Positions 1 through 8,276 of a stretch of DNA of 59,834 nucleotides are shown here, in pieces. Position 1 is the first letter of the stretch; every line of letters starts with the position of its first letter. A model generated the notes under the pieces. It saw only the letters and a list, made by a program, of their open reading frames with translations, was not told where the DNA came from and did no database searches. The stretch spans positions 1 through 59,834 of the forward strand of contig JAXGWH010000006.1 in NCBI GenBank assembly GCA_040773385.1, read 5' to 3'. The stretch comes from Aeriscardovia sp040773385 (lineage in GTDB: Bacteria; Actinomycetota; Actinomycetes; Actinomycetales; Bifidobacteriaceae). Made by a program: the position numbers and the translations under genes.

Positions 1-280
1 CGACGGTGAGCTTTGCGCCCTCGGCCTGTTTGTCGGCGGAATCCTTGTCGGACCCGGTGCCGGTGCCGGCCGCGGGCGAGCCCGGCGCGCCGAAGCCCGC
101 GGTGGCGAATGCCTGCATGAGACCGCGCATCTGCTCGGGTGTGGGCAGCTCGTCCGCCCCGGCCGCCAGCATCTGCGAGCGGATCTGCTCGGGCAGCTGC
201 TGGAACTGCTGCCAGGCGTTTTCCCCCGCCACAGGCCCGAACGTGCTGAGCATCCACTGATGGAGTTCGTCGCTTGTCAT
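1..280 (-). CDS. N-terminal part of a probable zinc-dependent metalloprotease (DUF2342-like), cut by the window edge
   Basis: Only the first 93 codons are present; the gene runs off the left edge. It starts at ATG 280-278 with an AAGGAG ribosome-binding site at 285-290. The visible part is hydrophilic and begins MTSDELHQWMLSTFGPVAGE, followed by an Ala/Gly/Pro-rich linker. No catalytic motif is visible. The family guess rests on context: in actinobacteria a DUF2342 zincin-like protein is commonly divergent from the membrane-anchored S16 protease gene, which is exactly the gene to the right. The coding call is good; the function is inference. Confidence 0.5.
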   Translation of the reverse strand, partial: MTSDELHQWMLSTFGPVAGENAWQQFQQLPEQIRSQMLAAGADELPTPEQMRGLMQAFATAGFGAPGSPAAGTGTGSDKDSADKQAEGAKLTV

Positions 281-468
281 GGCTCTCCTTGTCACCCGGC
301 CCGGGGCGTCCGCCCCTGCGTGCCTTGTCACGCGTTCCTCGTATACAGTCTGAGGCCATAGTATGGGAGACCGATGGCGAATTCGCTGTGAATTGTCCGA
401 GAGACGAAAGCCCGCACCGGATTCCCACGATCAGGATCCAGTGATCGGTTTTCCCTGAGGAGGATGGG

Positions 469-1416
469 ATGGCAGACGACCAGAACGACGCGGTCAGCCC
501 TGTTTCTGCCGGCCGGCATCATCGCCGGGGCCGGGCGAGGGGGCCGAAAGGCCGCAGAGGCTTCCTGCGGCGCGTCCACGCCGCGTCGTGGCTTGTGCTC
601 GCCCTCGTCGCCTGCCTGTTCCTGCCCACCTCGCTGACCATCGAGTCGCCCGGCCCCACGCTCAACGTGCTGGGCAGGATCGATTCGACCGTTACCGACA
701 ATCTCTCCGAGAAAGAGGCGAAAAAGCTCACCGGCACACCCGTGCTCGCTCTGACGGGCGTCACCCGCCACCAGGATTCGGGACGTCTTCTCATGACCAC
801 CGTCAACGCCAACGGCATCCCCGGCCAGCCCGCGCTCGTCATCGAGGCGCTGTGGGGCTGGGCCAGCCCGGACGCGGCCGTCATGCCGCGTGAGGCGTAT
901 TTCGACGTCAACCAGACGAACGAGGAATATACGCAGGAGGAGAACCGGCAGATGACCGGTGCCCAGACCTCCGCACAGTCCCAGGCGAAGGCTTTCCTCG
1001 CCGCCCGCGGCTATGACGTCTCGAAGCTGAAGGTCAGCGCCACGGCCGGGGATGTGGGCGGTCCCTCTGCCGGCCTCATGATGACGCTGGGCATCATCGA
1101 CCTCGTCACCCCGGCCTCCGAGACAGGCGGCAAGACGGTCGCCGGCACCGGCACCATCGGGAAAGGCGGCAAGGTCGGCGCGATCGGCGGCATCCGTTTC
1201 AAGATGATCGGTGCCCGCCGCGCCGGCGCGTCATGGTTCCTCGCACCGGCCTCCAACTGCGACGAGGTGGTCGGCAACATCCCCGCCGGCATGCGGGTCG
1301 TCAAGGTCTCGACCCTTTCCGGCGCGTATTCCGCGCTCGTCAAAATCGGCACAGGACAGACGTCCTCGCTGCCCGCATGCACGGTCTCGTCCGCAAAGTC
1401 CGGCTCCTCGGACTGA
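469..1416 (+). CDS. Membrane-anchored Lon-like (S16) protease, YlbL-related, without a visible PDZ domain
   Basis: 315 residues. A basic N-terminus (about 1-36) is followed by one membrane segment (about 38-56) and an extracytoplasmic domain. The C-terminal part is a peptidase S16 fold: the catalytic serine lies in GGPSAG (S200) and the lysine in the KMIGARRAGA stretch (K245), a spacing close to that of the Lon Ser-Lys dyad. Actinobacterial relatives usually carry a PDZ domain between membrane anchor and protease; here the Gln/Ala-rich segment near residues 160-180 runs straight into the S16 core and I see no PDZ. ATG 469 has GAGGAGG at 457-463. Likely role: envelope protein quality control. 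Substrate unknown. Confidence 0.8.
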   Translation: MADDQNDAVSPVSAGRHHRRGRARGPKGRRGFLRRVHAASWLVLALVACLFLPTSLTIESPGPTLNVLGRIDSTVTDNLSEKEAKKLTGTPVLALTGVTRHQDSGRLLMTTVNANGIPGQPALVIEALWGWASPDAAVMPREAYFDVNQTNEEYTQEENRQMTGAQTSAQSQAKAFLAARGYDVSKLKVSATAGDVGGPSAGLMMTLGIIDLVTPASETGGKTVAGTGTIGKGGKVGAIGGIRFKMIGARRAGASWFLAPASNCDEVVGNIPAGMRVVKVSTLSGAYSALVKIGTGQTSSLPACTVSSAKSGSSD

Positions 1417-1502
1417 TCGACCGGTCGGGGCGGCCCTGTCCGGCCCATTCGGCCGATCCGGCCCGTCGGGTGCCGATCCTCCTACCGATTCCTCGTTTTT
1501 GC

Positions 1503-1508
1503 TATGCT
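1503..1508 (+). promoter_or_regulatory. -10 box placed for leaderless transcription of the DUF3052 gene
   Basis: TATGCT ends 7 nt before the GTG start at 1516, so initiation would fall on or next to the start codon. There is no convincing -35 at 17 bp spacing. Confidence 0.45.
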
Positions 1509-1515
1509 GTGAGGC

Positions 1516-1932
1516 GTGGCTAATGCAACCGCGATAGCAAAGGAACTTGGTTTTTCCAAAGGCGACGTCATCCAGGAATGGATGTGGGACGATGATGTCG
1601 ATGAGTCCGTCCGTGCCGCCATTTCTGACCTGACCGGCGAGGAGATCGCCGACGAGGACTGGGACGGCGCCCCCGACGGCGCCATCATCTGGTGGCGTGA
1701 CGGCGATGACGAGGACACGCTCTCGGATACGATCGTGGACGCCTCCGCCGTGCTCGACGACGACGCGCCGTTCTGGATCCTCACGCCGAAGGCGGGCAGG
1801 ACCGGTGCCGCGTCCTCCTTCACCATCCGCAACGCCGCCAAGACCGCGGGAATGAACATCGAGCAGCCGCTGGCCGTCAGCCCCAACTGGCTGGCCGTGC
1901 GCCTGCTGCATTTCGGGGGCCGCGAGCGCTGA
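1516..1932 (+). CDS. DUF3052 family protein
   Basis: 138 residues, acidic, no signal peptide or membrane segment. The layout (start MANATAIAKELGFSKGDVIQ, an acidic centre, then a segment beginning FWILTPKAG and a C-terminal stretch with NWLAVRLL) matches the actinobacterial DUF3052 family as I know it; the function of that family is not established. The start is GTG 1516, chosen because homologues begin here and because a -10 box ends 7 nt upstream, pointing to a leaderless mRNA. It is monocistronic and ends in a strong bidirectional terminator shared with the convergent TM2 gene. Confidence 0.75.
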   Translation: MANATAIAKELGFSKGDVIQEWMWDDDVDESVRAAISDLTGEEIADEDWDGAPDGAIIWWRDGDDEDTLSDTIVDASAVLDDDAPFWILTPKAGRTGAASSFTIRNAAKTAGMNIEQPLAVSPNWLAVRLLHFGGRER

Positions 1933-2007
1933 GGCGCGGGACTGTGCCCACGGGCGGTGCCTTCCGATACCTGTGTGCCGGCCTCGACGCGACTTTTTCC
2001 GGCATAA

Positions 2008-2048
2008 AAATCCCGCAGGGCGGTGTGATCCGCGTCCCTGCGGGATTT
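2008..2048. terminator. Bidirectional intrinsic terminator
   Basis: A perfect 13-bp inverted repeat, AAATCCCGCAGGG (2008-2020) and CCCTGCGGGATTT (2036-2048), lies between two convergent genes. The A and T runs at its ends supply a T-rich tail in both directions. Confidence 0.8.
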
Positions 2049-2103
2049 GCGTCTGTGCTTTGTCGTTTGATCGCGTGTGAATCGCGACGCGCCCTGTGCG
2101 CGG

Positions 2104-2604
2104 TCAGTCCTGCAGCTGCAGGCCGTCCCCGTCCTGATGCCAGTGCGAGCCCGGGTGCGAGCCGAGGATGTAGATGCCCTCGACCAGACCCCAGATGCCG
2201 GAGATGATCGGGCCGACGATGAGGATCGCCCCGAAGATGGTCAGCAGCAGCTGGCCGACGGCCTTGCCGGTGTTGCCCAGATAGAAGTTGTGGACGCCGA
2301 ACGCCCCGAGGAAGATGCCGAGCAGGCCGGCGACGATCTTCGAGCGCGTGCTCATGCCGGGGGCGTTGATGTACTGCTTCTGCAGCATCCAGCCCGGCTG
2401 CGCCTGCTGGGCCGGTGCCTGCTGGGCCGGCACCTGCTGCACGGGCTGCTGCGCCGTCTGGGGTGCCTGCTGGCCGTACTGCGCGCCCTGCTGGGTCTGG
2501 CCGTACTGTGTCTGCGGCTGCCCGGCCTGCTGGGGCATCGCCTGCGTGGGCTGGTCGGCCGGGGTCTGTCCCATCGGCTGTGTCGGCTGATAGTTGTTGT
2601 CCAT
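2104..2604 (-). CDS. TM2 domain-containing membrane protein with a Gln/Pro-rich N-terminus
   Basis: 166 residues. Residues 1-70 are a low-complexity Q/P/A/T-rich cytosolic-type tail. Residues about 85-155 form a TM2 domain: two hydrophobic helices joined by a short turn, with the typical FLGAFGVHNFYLGN signature and a GxxxG-rich second helix. TM2 proteins have no settled function. The start is supported by AGGAGG just upstream of the ATG. The repetitive QTQ/QQAPAQQ tract is the type of region that varies in length between strains. Confidence 0.8.
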   Translation of the reverse strand: MDNNYQPTQPMGQTPADQPTQAMPQQAGQPQTQYGQTQQGAQYGQQAPQTAQQPVQQVPAQQAPAQQAQPGWMLQKQYINAPGMSTRSKIVAGLLGIFLGAFGVHNFYLGNTGKAVGQLLLTIFGAILIVGPIISGIWGLVEGIYILGSHPGSHWHQDGDGLQLQD

Positions 2605-2707
2605 GGTGTCCTCCTGATTTCGACGTTTTCATTTTCTATTCGGGCAGGCCGGTCGTTCATCATCCCCGAGGCCGATTTCTGCGGGCGGTGCGTGCCCGCT
2701 TGCCATA

Positions 2708-3889
2708 TCAATCCTGTGGGTTCTGCGGTTCTGTGTCCTGACGCGCGGACCGGATCCCGCGTGCGATGTATGTCCCGGCGACCGTGGCGACGAGACCGAG
2801 GAGGGCGAGGACCTCCAGCGCGGAGGCCGTCTTGTTGAGGTCGGTCGAGGAGAGGACCGCCGAGGCGAGCCCGACGAGCAGTCCGGACTGCAGGAGCACG
2901 AGCGGCGCCCACATCGCCCGCGGCCACGGGGCGGGTCGTCGCAGGATCGCCGGGATGATGAGGAACGCATGGGCGATCACCATCGACATCACGAACCCCA
3001 GGTCGAAGCAGTCGAGCGCGAACGTCTGCCAGATCGTGTGCGGGCCCATCGCCGGCAGCACGAGCCAGAGCAGCGAGCCGAGGATCCCCCAGAAATAGGC
3101 CGCGAGCATGGCCGTGCCCATAAAGCCGGTGAAGCCGGGCCGCCGCCACGTATGGCGGGCGATGTCGTCATGGGCCATCAGCACGAGCATCACAAGGAAC
3201 GCCGCCCCGAGGACCGCCAGCCCCGCACGCCGGTCGGCAAGGACGGCGAACGAGCCGGCCACGGCCACCGGGGCGGCGCACAGCAGCACCGGCGCCACAT
3301 GCCGGCCGGTGAAGCTGACGCGCGAGAGCTCGAGGCGCTCGCCGATGATCGTCAGCACGAGGAACACCATCCACGAGGGGGCCAGGCTCGTCGCGTCCCG
3401 GCCGCACGCCCACAGCACCATTGACACGGCTCCCGTGGCCGCACCGAGCATCTGCAGCAGGAGGGTGGGCAGGTTCTGCCGGTGCCAGATGCCGAGATAG
3501 ACCGACACCAGCGCCGCCATCGACAGGGCCCAGAACGTGCCGGGGACGGCCTGCCACCAGGCCGGAAGCGGATGGCAGAGACCGAGGAGGAAGAGCGAGA
3601 GCACGCCGAGGCTGCCGAAAAGAGGGGCGAGGAAGCCCCAGCGGGGGTCGCGCGCGGAGCCGGAACGGTAGGCGACGCCGCGCTCCATGCCGATTGCGGT
3701 GCCGAGGAAGCCGAACACCATGAGCGCCCCGTGCGCGGCGACGAGCCGGCGGGGCTGGTCGAAGGCCGGCAGCCCCGCGCGGTTGAGCGCGGTGAGCGTG
3801 CCGGTGAGGGCGGCGACCACGCCGAAGGCGAGCAGCACGAGGCGGTACCACGGGAAGGGCACAGGGGCGGTGGTGCGTGTGTCGGACAT
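2708..3889 (-). CDS. Polytopic membrane protein, about 11-12 helices, possibly NnrS-like
   Basis: 393 residues, almost entirely hydrophobic helices. Several helices carry conserved-looking histidines (AHGALMVFGFLG near residue 50, LCHPLPAWW near 105, IAHAFLIIPAILRR near 330), which recalls haem- or metal-binding NnrS-type proteins; this resemblance is by eye and weak. I place the start at ATG 3889, preceded by AGGAGG, rather than at an upstream in-frame ATG that would overlap the neighbouring tRNA gene. No operon partner. The function should be treated as unknown. Confidence 0.7.
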   Translation of the reverse strand: MSDTRTTAPVPFPWYRLVLLAFGVVAALTGTLTALNRAGLPAFDQPRRLVAAHGALMVFGFLGTAIGMERGVAYRSGSARDPRWGFLAPLFGSLGVLSLFLLGLCHPLPAWWQAVPGTFWALSMAALVSVYLGIWHRQNLPTLLLQMLGAATGAVSMVLWACGRDATSLAPSWMVFLVLTIIGERLELSRVSFTGRHVAPVLLCAAPVAVAGSFAVLADRRAGLAVLGAAFLVMLVLMAHDDIARHTWRRPGFTGFMGTAMLAAYFWGILGSLLWLVLPAMGPHTIWQTFALDCFDLGFVMSMVIAHAFLIIPAILRRPAPWPRAMWAPLVLLQSGLLVGLASAVLSSTDLNKTASALEVLALLGLVATVAGTYIARGIRSARQDTEPQNPQD

Positions 3890-3901
3890 ATCCCTCCTCT
3901 T

Positions 3902-3978
3902 TGGTGGGCGATGAGGGGTTCGAACCCCCGACATCCACGGTGTAAGCATGGCGCTCTGACCAACTGAGCTAATCGCCC
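3902..3978 (-). tRNA. tRNA-Val (anticodon TAC)
   Basis: The complement folds into a full cloverleaf: acceptor GGGCGAT/ATCGCCC, T-arm with GTTCGAAC, anticodon loop CTTACAC giving TAC. A 3' CCA is encoded (3904-3902). Confidence 0.96.
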
Positions 3979-4132
3979 GACGCACCCAACCCTATCGGCA
4001 CGGTGGTATGAGGCGTGTCGCAGGCAGGGGAGGACGCAGCGCGGGGGCCCGGCCGGCAGCGCGTTGCGAAGGTCGGGGAGGACATGTATATTTTTTCTGT
4101 CGCGTTCGGCATTCATGTGCCGAAAGCCGCAT

Positions 4133-4209
4133 GGTGGATGTAGCTCAGCCGGTAGAGCACCTGATTGTGGTTCAGGAGGTCGCGTGTTCGAGCCACGTCA
4201 TCCACCCCA
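4133..4209 (+). tRNA. tRNA-His (anticodon GTG)
   Basis: Acceptor GTGGATG/CATCCAC, D-arm AGCTCAGCCGGTAGAGC, anticodon loop TTGTGGT with GTG. A G precedes position 1 and the discriminator is C, the G-1:C73 pair expected of bacterial tRNA-His. CCA is encoded at 4207-4209. Confidence 0.96.
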
Positions 4210-4213
4210 CGAA

Positions 4214-4256
4214 AGCCCGTCGTTTCAACGGTTTCACACCGCTGGGGCGGCGGGCT
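4214..4256 (-). terminator. Probable terminator of xpt
   Basis: Read on the minus strand, AGCCCG (4256-4251) pairs with CGGGCT (4219-4214), with an inner hairpin between them and a short TT tail. It lies just after the xpt stop codon. Confidence 0.45.
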
Positions 4257-4265
4257 CGTTTGGTC

Positions 4266-4856
4266 TTACTCCCCGTCGTCGCGGAAGGTGATCTCGCCCG
4301 TCTGGGGGTCCATCGCGTCGACGATCGCCAGCGAGTGCAGCTCGACGCCCGCCTGCCGCAGGTCGTCGCCGCCGTGCTGGAAGCCCTTCTCCACGGCCAC
4401 GCCCACGCCCTCGACGGTGGCTCCGGCCTGGCGGCACAGGTCGATGAGCCCGGAGGAGGCCGCCCCGTTGGCGAGGAAGTCGTCGAGGATGAGCACGTGG
4501 TCGTCGGCGGTGAGGAAGCGTTTGGCCACGATCACCGTGTAATACGACTTGTGCGTGAACGAGAACACCTTCGTGGTCCACTGCTCGCCGTCGAGGTTGA
4601 TGGACTCGCTCTTCTTGGCGAAGACGACGGGGATGTTGCCGAAGTGCTGCGCGGCGATGACGGCGATGCCGATGCCCGACGCCTCGATGGTGAGGATCTT
4701 GTTGATCGGCCTGTCCTTGAACAGCCTCGCCCACTCGGTGCCCATGTCGTTGAACAGGCGCACGTCGATCTGGTGGTTGAGGAAGGAGTCGACCTTGAGC
4801 ACGTTGCCGGCGCGCACGATGCCGTCCCTGCGGATGCGGTCCTCGAGTTCTTTCAC
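4266..4856 (-). CDS. xpt: Xanthine phosphoribosyltransferase
   Basis: 196 residues, the usual length. The PRPP-binding loop VLILDDFLANG (about residues 120-130) and the N-terminal MKELEDRIRRDGIV are typical of Xpt, which converts xanthine and PRPP to XMP in purine salvage. The start is GTG 4856 with AGGGGA upstream. Monocistronic, divergent from the cupin gene. I looked for a purine-riboswitch core in the 270-bp upstream region and did not see one. Confidence 0.92.
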   Translation of the reverse strand: MKELEDRIRRDGIVRAGNVLKVDSFLNHQIDVRLFNDMGTEWARLFKDRPINKILTIEASGIGIAVIAAQHFGNIPVVFAKKSESINLDGEQWTTKVFSFTHKSYYTVIVAKRFLTADDHVLILDDFLANGAASSGLIDLCRQAGATVEGVGVAVEKGFQHGGDDLRQAGVELHSLAIVDAMDPQTGEITFRDDGE

Positions 4857-5133
4857 GGTGTCCCCTGAGTTGTGTGATGGCCGGACGCTTCCCGCCGACC
4901 GATGGAGGATCGGTCCCGGGTGATCGAGGCGGACCGGCCGGTGGCGGTCTGTCTTTCTGCCCAGCTTAGACGATGCGCGTACCCGGTCTGGCCGGCCGGG
5001 GGCGGAGTATCTGTCCGATCTGTCCGCCTCCGTTCGCCCTGTGGGCGAATTCTGCTGATGTTCGAGCGCTCGAAGCCGGTAACCTTGCGTATGGCAGGTA
5101 TTTCACGCAGATCACCCGACAAAGGAGACCACC

Positions 5134-5628
5134 ATGGCACAGTCACAGACCAATCCCGGCCAGGCCGACCCCTCGCAGCAGGACCCGGAGGCGCTCGCCG
5201 AACTCATCAAGAGCCTCGTCGTCAAGAACGGCGGGCTGTTCGGCCGCGGCGCATCCAACGACGCCTACGCGCAGTATTTCACCGGCAAGAGCTATCTCAA
5301 GCCGGTCGTCGTCGACAAGGCGCTTCCGTTCGGCATCCACAACGTCACCTTCGAGCCGTGCTGCATCAACCACTGGCACAGGCACAACAACGGCTGGCAG
5401 ATCCTCATCGCCACCGGCGGCAAGGGCTGGGTGCAGGTCGAGGGCCACGACCCGGTGCTGCTCCTGCCCGGTGACAGCTTCGTGATCCATGACGGCGAGA
5501 AGCACTGGCACGGCGCGGCCAAGGACAGCTGGTTCAGCCATCTGGCCATCACCACCGGCCAGGCCGAATGGCTGGAACCTGTGGACCCGGCCGCCTACGA
5601 CGCGCTGCCGGCCGATCCCACGCGCTGA
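5134..5628 (+). CDS. Cupin-fold metalloprotein
   Basis: 164 residues. The double-stranded beta-helix carries a metal site: HWHRHNNGWQ (His-x-His-x5-Gln, about residues 83-92) and a C-terminal GEKHWHG. The N-terminal part (Glu-rich, then LFGRGASNDAYAQYFTGKSY) resembles small cupins annotated as carboxymuconolactone-decarboxylase-associated proteins. Substrate unknown. AAAGGAG stands at a proper distance before the ATG. The stop codon lies in a short degenerate tandem repeat (5623-5659). Confidence 0.8.
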   Translation: MAQSQTNPGQADPSQQDPEALAELIKSLVVKNGGLFGRGASNDAYAQYFTGKSYLKPVVVDKALPFGIHNVTFEPCCINHWHRHNNGWQILIATGGKGWVQVEGHDPVLLLPGDSFVIHDGEKHWHGAAKDSWFSHLAITTGQAEWLEPVDPAAYDALPADPTR

Positions 5629-5659
5629 TCCGTCCGCTGGTCAGACCCGCTGATCCGCG
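5623..5659. repeat. Stop-codon-spanning 12-13 bp degenerate repeat, 3 copies
   Basis: CGCTGATCCGTC, CGCTGGTCAGACC and CGCTGATCCGCG follow each other without gap. The first copy contains the cupin stop codon TGA (5626-5628). Confidence 0.7.
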
Positions 5660-5854
5660 GTCCTCTTTCTTTTCTTCTCTTCCGGGACGTCCGGTCCGCC
5701 ATGGACGCACCCCGGTCGTCGGTCCGCACAGGGCGTGACCGGTGGCCGGAGGGTCGGTTCGCGCGGGCCGGACGTTTCGTTGTGCCAATCCTTTTGCCAA
5801 TCCTTCACACGCACGTGCGTTTTCTCCTCTCCAGCTCCACATCCGCTCTTTACT

Positions 5855-5940
5855 GTGGTCGATGGCCCGCAGGGAAGAGGGGACGCCTTCCGCGGAGCAG
5901 GAAACGCAAACGGCGTGGTCGATGGCCCGCAGGGAAGAGG
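5855..5940. repeat. Two identical 26-bp direct repeats spaced exactly 60 bp
   Basis: Copies at 5855-5880 and 5915-5940 (beginning GTGGTCGATGGCCCGCAGGG) are identical and separated by 34 bp of unrelated sequence. Both are followed within a few bases by CCTTCCGC. They sit in the 380-bp gap before the MFS transporter gene, which also holds a 12-bp duplication (GCCAATCCTT motif, about 5784-5806). Function unknown; a pair of regulator sites is one option. Confidence 0.8.
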
Positions 5941-6007
5941 GCCTTCCGCAGGGTGTTGCGGGCGGCCTGCCCGCCCATGCGGCAGATCGAGGGGGAGAGG
6001 GAGACCT

Positions 6008-7429
6008 ATGACCGCCAGACAGGGGAGGCCGTCGCGCGCACAGGACTGCGCGGCGCAGGCACCGGCGACGCGGACGTCCGGTGTGGCACCGGCGCACAAT
6101 AACGCACAGAGCAGGGCCATGCCGTGGCTCATCTTCGTCGGCTGCTGCGTGCTGAGCTTCCTCGGGTTCGGCATCATCGTCAACACGCCCGGCCTCTACT
6201 TCACCTCGCTGAGAAAGGCGTTCGGCGTCGACCAGTCCGCCGTCTCGCTCACCGTCACCGTGCAGATGGTCGTCGGCTCGCTCATGCTGCTCGTCGCCGG
6301 CCGGATTCTGGAAAAGGTCGACTCGCGCCTCGTGCTGTCCGTGTGCGTGGCGGTGATCGCCCTGTGTTTCGTCGGCTGCTCGTTCGTCACCGCGTTCTGG
6401 CAGTTCTACGTGCTCTTCGCCCTCATCGGGCTGGCCTATGCGATCCCCGTGCTCCTGGCCCCCCAGGTGCTGCTGTCCAACTGGTTCGAGGCGCGGCTCG
6501 GGCTGGTGATGGGCATCGCGCTGGGCCTGTCGGGCCTGTCGGGCGCGGTCGCCCAGCCGCTCGTCACCCTGCTCATCGGCAGATGGGGGTGGAGGGGTGC
6601 CTATCTGGCCACGGGCATCGCCTTCCTCGTCCTCGCCCTGCCGTTCACGCTCTTCCTGCGCTTTGCCCCTGACCCGGATCGTGGCGAAGTCGCCTACGGA
6701 CACACCGCGCAGGCCGCTCCCGTCGCCGCCCGGTCGGGCGCGCGGGCCGCCTCCTCGCGGCAGGCCGTGTCGGCATCGGCCGGGCTGTCGCGGTCGCCGG
6801 TGCCGGCGGAGGGACCTGCCGCCGGGTCATCGCTCGAGCCGGCCGCCGCGTTCCGCACGCCCTCATTCGTCCTGTTCGTCGTGGTGATGGTCCTGCTGCA
6901 GACCGCCTCCGGCTTCGTGCAGCATGTGGCCACCTTCGAGAAGGACACGGGGCTCACCGCCCTCGCCGCCTCCGCGGTCGTGACGGGCATCATGCTCGGC
7001 GCGGCGGCAGGCAAGGCGTCCATCGGCGCACTGCTCGACCGGTTCGACGTGCGCGTGGTGGTCCTTGCCTTCGTGGCCGCGGGCATCGCCGGATGGACCG
7101 GTGTCTGGGCGTGCCGGCAGGCGGGCCTGTCCTCGTTCTTCGGCTTCCTCGCCGGACTGGGGCAGGGCTATTTGCTCGTGGCCGTCCCCTGGCTCATCCG
7201 GGGCGGATTCGGTTCCGCGCATTACTCGCGGATCCTCTCGCGCGCCAACGTGTTCAGCCAGCTCGCGCTCGCCCTTGCCACCGGACTGCATGGCGTCCTC
7301 TACGATGCGGCAGGTGGGTCGTTCGTCTTCTCGTTCGTGATCGTGCTTGCCGGCTACGTCCTTGCCGCCGTCCTCGGGCTGGCCGCGTGGCATCTGCGGC
7401 CCGTGCACGACGGGTCGTCCCGGTGGTGA
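6008..7429 (+). CDS. MFS transporter, oxalate/formate antiporter-like (OFA) family
   Basis: 473 residues, 12 predicted membrane helices in two bundles of six. The bundles are separated by a long Ala/Ser/Pro-rich cytosolic loop (about residues 225-280). The first helix region, PWLIFVGCCVLSFLGFGIIVN, and the ATFEKDTGL segment of the second half are typical of OFA-type carriers for small organic anions. The open frame extends further upstream, but the extra sequence is low complexity and carries a direct repeat; ATG 6008 has a GGGGAGAGGGA purine tract 7-16 nt before it. Substrate cannot be told from sequence. Confidence 0.75.
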   Translation: MTARQGRPSRAQDCAAQAPATRTSGVAPAHNNAQSRAMPWLIFVGCCVLSFLGFGIIVNTPGLYFTSLRKAFGVDQSAVSLTVTVQMVVGSLMLLVAGRILEKVDSRLVLSVCVAVIALCFVGCSFVTAFWQFYVLFALIGLAYAIPVLLAPQVLLSNWFEARLGLVMGIALGLSGLSGAVAQPLVTLLIGRWGWRGAYLATGIAFLVLALPFTLFLRFAPDPDRGEVAYGHTAQAAPVAARSGARAASSRQAVSASAGLSRSPVPAEGPAAGSSLEPAAAFRTPSFVLFVVVMVLLQTASGFVQHVATFEKDTGLTALAASAVVTGIMLGAAAGKASIGALLDRFDVRVVVLAFVAAGIAGWTGVWACRQAGLSSFFGFLAGLGQGYLLVAVPWLIRGGFGSAHYSRILSRANVFSQLALALATGLHGVLYDAAGGSFVFSFVIVLAGYVLAAVLGLAAWHLRPVHDGSSRW

Positions 7430-7452
7430 GCGGCCCGTGGGTGCCGTCGCAT

Positions 7453-7471
7453 CCCACAGAATTGCTGTGGG
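7453..7471 (+). terminator. Hairpin after the MFS gene
   Basis: CCCACAG (7453-7459) and CTGTGGG (7465-7471) form a perfect 7-bp stem with a 5-nt loop, 24 bp after the stop codon. There is no T-tract, so it may be a U-less terminator. Confidence 0.45.
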
Positions 7472-7584
7472 TGAGCAAGATAAAAAGATGCCGGACCAGC
7501 CGGAATAGTTCTTGTTTTGTGAACAAAAAGGCAGTTTATGCCTTGAGTGACGGGAAAAGGCTGTTATTTCACGTCTGACGTGTG

Positions 7585-7590
7585 TACATT
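7585..7590 (+). promoter_or_regulatory. -10 box placed for leaderless transcription of the MerR gene
   Basis: TACATT ends 6 nt before ATG 7597. No good -35 is visible. Confidence 0.4.
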
Positions 7591-7596
7591 GTTCTT

Positions 7597-8049
7597 ATGC
7601 CCACAATTAATGGAAAAGAATACATGACGATCCTGCAGGCCTCCATCTCGGTCGGTCTGCCGGCATCGACCATCCGTTTCTACGAAAAAGAGGGCATCGT
7701 CCCTAAGGCGAAGCGTGACACCGGCGGGCGGCGTATCTACTCCCAGGAGGACATCGACCGGCTCGTCCCGGTCTCGTGCCTCTCCGCCACGGGCATGAGC
7801 CTCAAGAACATGCGCAAGTATCTCGCCCCGCAGGGCACCGAGTCCGACGAGCAGTACTGCCAGACGCGCGAGGACATCATCACCGCCCAGAAGAAGGAAC
7901 TGGAGAAACAGCGCCAGCTCCTGCGCGTGCGTCTGCGCTACCTCGAGCTCAAGTCCGCTTACTGGAAGGCCCGGGGCGAGGGCGATACCGAGAAGGCGAA
8001 GCAGCTCTCCGAGCAGGCCGGCCGTCTCGTCATCCGCATGCAGGACTGA
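7597..8049 (+). CDS. MerR family transcriptional regulator
   Basis: 150 residues from ATG 7597. A winged helix-turn-helix of MerR type occupies about residues 12-80 (SVGLPASTIRFYEKEGIVP, then GGRRIYSQEDIDRL). It is followed by a long coiled-coil dimerisation helix rich in Lys, Glu, Gln and Arg (about 95-145) and no extended effector domain; no paired cysteine metal site is evident. A second possible start, ATG 7624, has GGAAAAGA upstream. I prefer 7597 because a -10 box ends 6 nt before it. The target is unknown; flanking genes are an MFS carrier and a nucleoside hydrolase. Confidence 0.85.
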   Translation: MPTINGKEYMTILQASISVGLPASTIRFYEKEGIVPKAKRDTGGRRIYSQEDIDRLVPVSCLSATGMSLKNMRKYLAPQGTESDEQYCQTREDIITAQKKELEKQRQLLRVRLRYLELKSAYWKARGEGDTEKAKQLSEQAGRLVIRMQD

Positions 8050-8090
8050 GTCCGGCAGACAGGACCGAGATACAGGACTCGAGATCTCCG

Positions 8091-8139
8091 ACATCCCACC
8101 CTCCGCTCGTCACGACGACGCGGACGGCGGGATGTTTTT
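8091..8139 (+). terminator. Intrinsic terminator of the MerR gene
   Basis: ACATCCC (8091-8097) pairs with GGGATGT (8129-8135), with a GC-rich inner stem and a run of five T at 8135-8139. Confidence 0.75.
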
Positions 8140-8264
8140 GTCTGTGCGCGTTTTCACGCTGTGTGTCAGTGTGCCATGCGGACGCGTCATCGGTGCGTGC
8201 CATCCGTATGCGCCTGTGCGGAGTGCGCATCTTCTGTGTTCCTCCCCGCGCCGACACCGCGGTT

Positions 8265-8270
8265 TAGGCT
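8265..8270 (+). promoter_or_regulatory. -10 box placed for leaderless transcription of the nucleoside hydrolase
   Basis: TAGGCT ends 6 nt before ATG 8277. The intervening GGGGGA could instead act as a very close ribosome-binding site. Confidence 0.45.
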
Positions 8271-8276
8271 GGGGGA

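Noticed and set aside
4857..5133. Purine riboswitch upstream of xpt
   Set aside because: No conserved junction sequence or paired loops of the purine aptamer could be found on the minus strand.
5855..5940. CRISPR array
   Set aside because: Only two repeats, a single 34-bp spacer, no leader and no cas genes nearby; the repeat does not resemble any bifidobacterial CRISPR repeat I know.
5735..6007. N-terminal extension of the MFS transporter
   Set aside because: The frame is open for 91 more codons but is low complexity, contains the 26-bp direct repeat and has no membrane or family features; a ribosome-binding site sits before ATG 6008.
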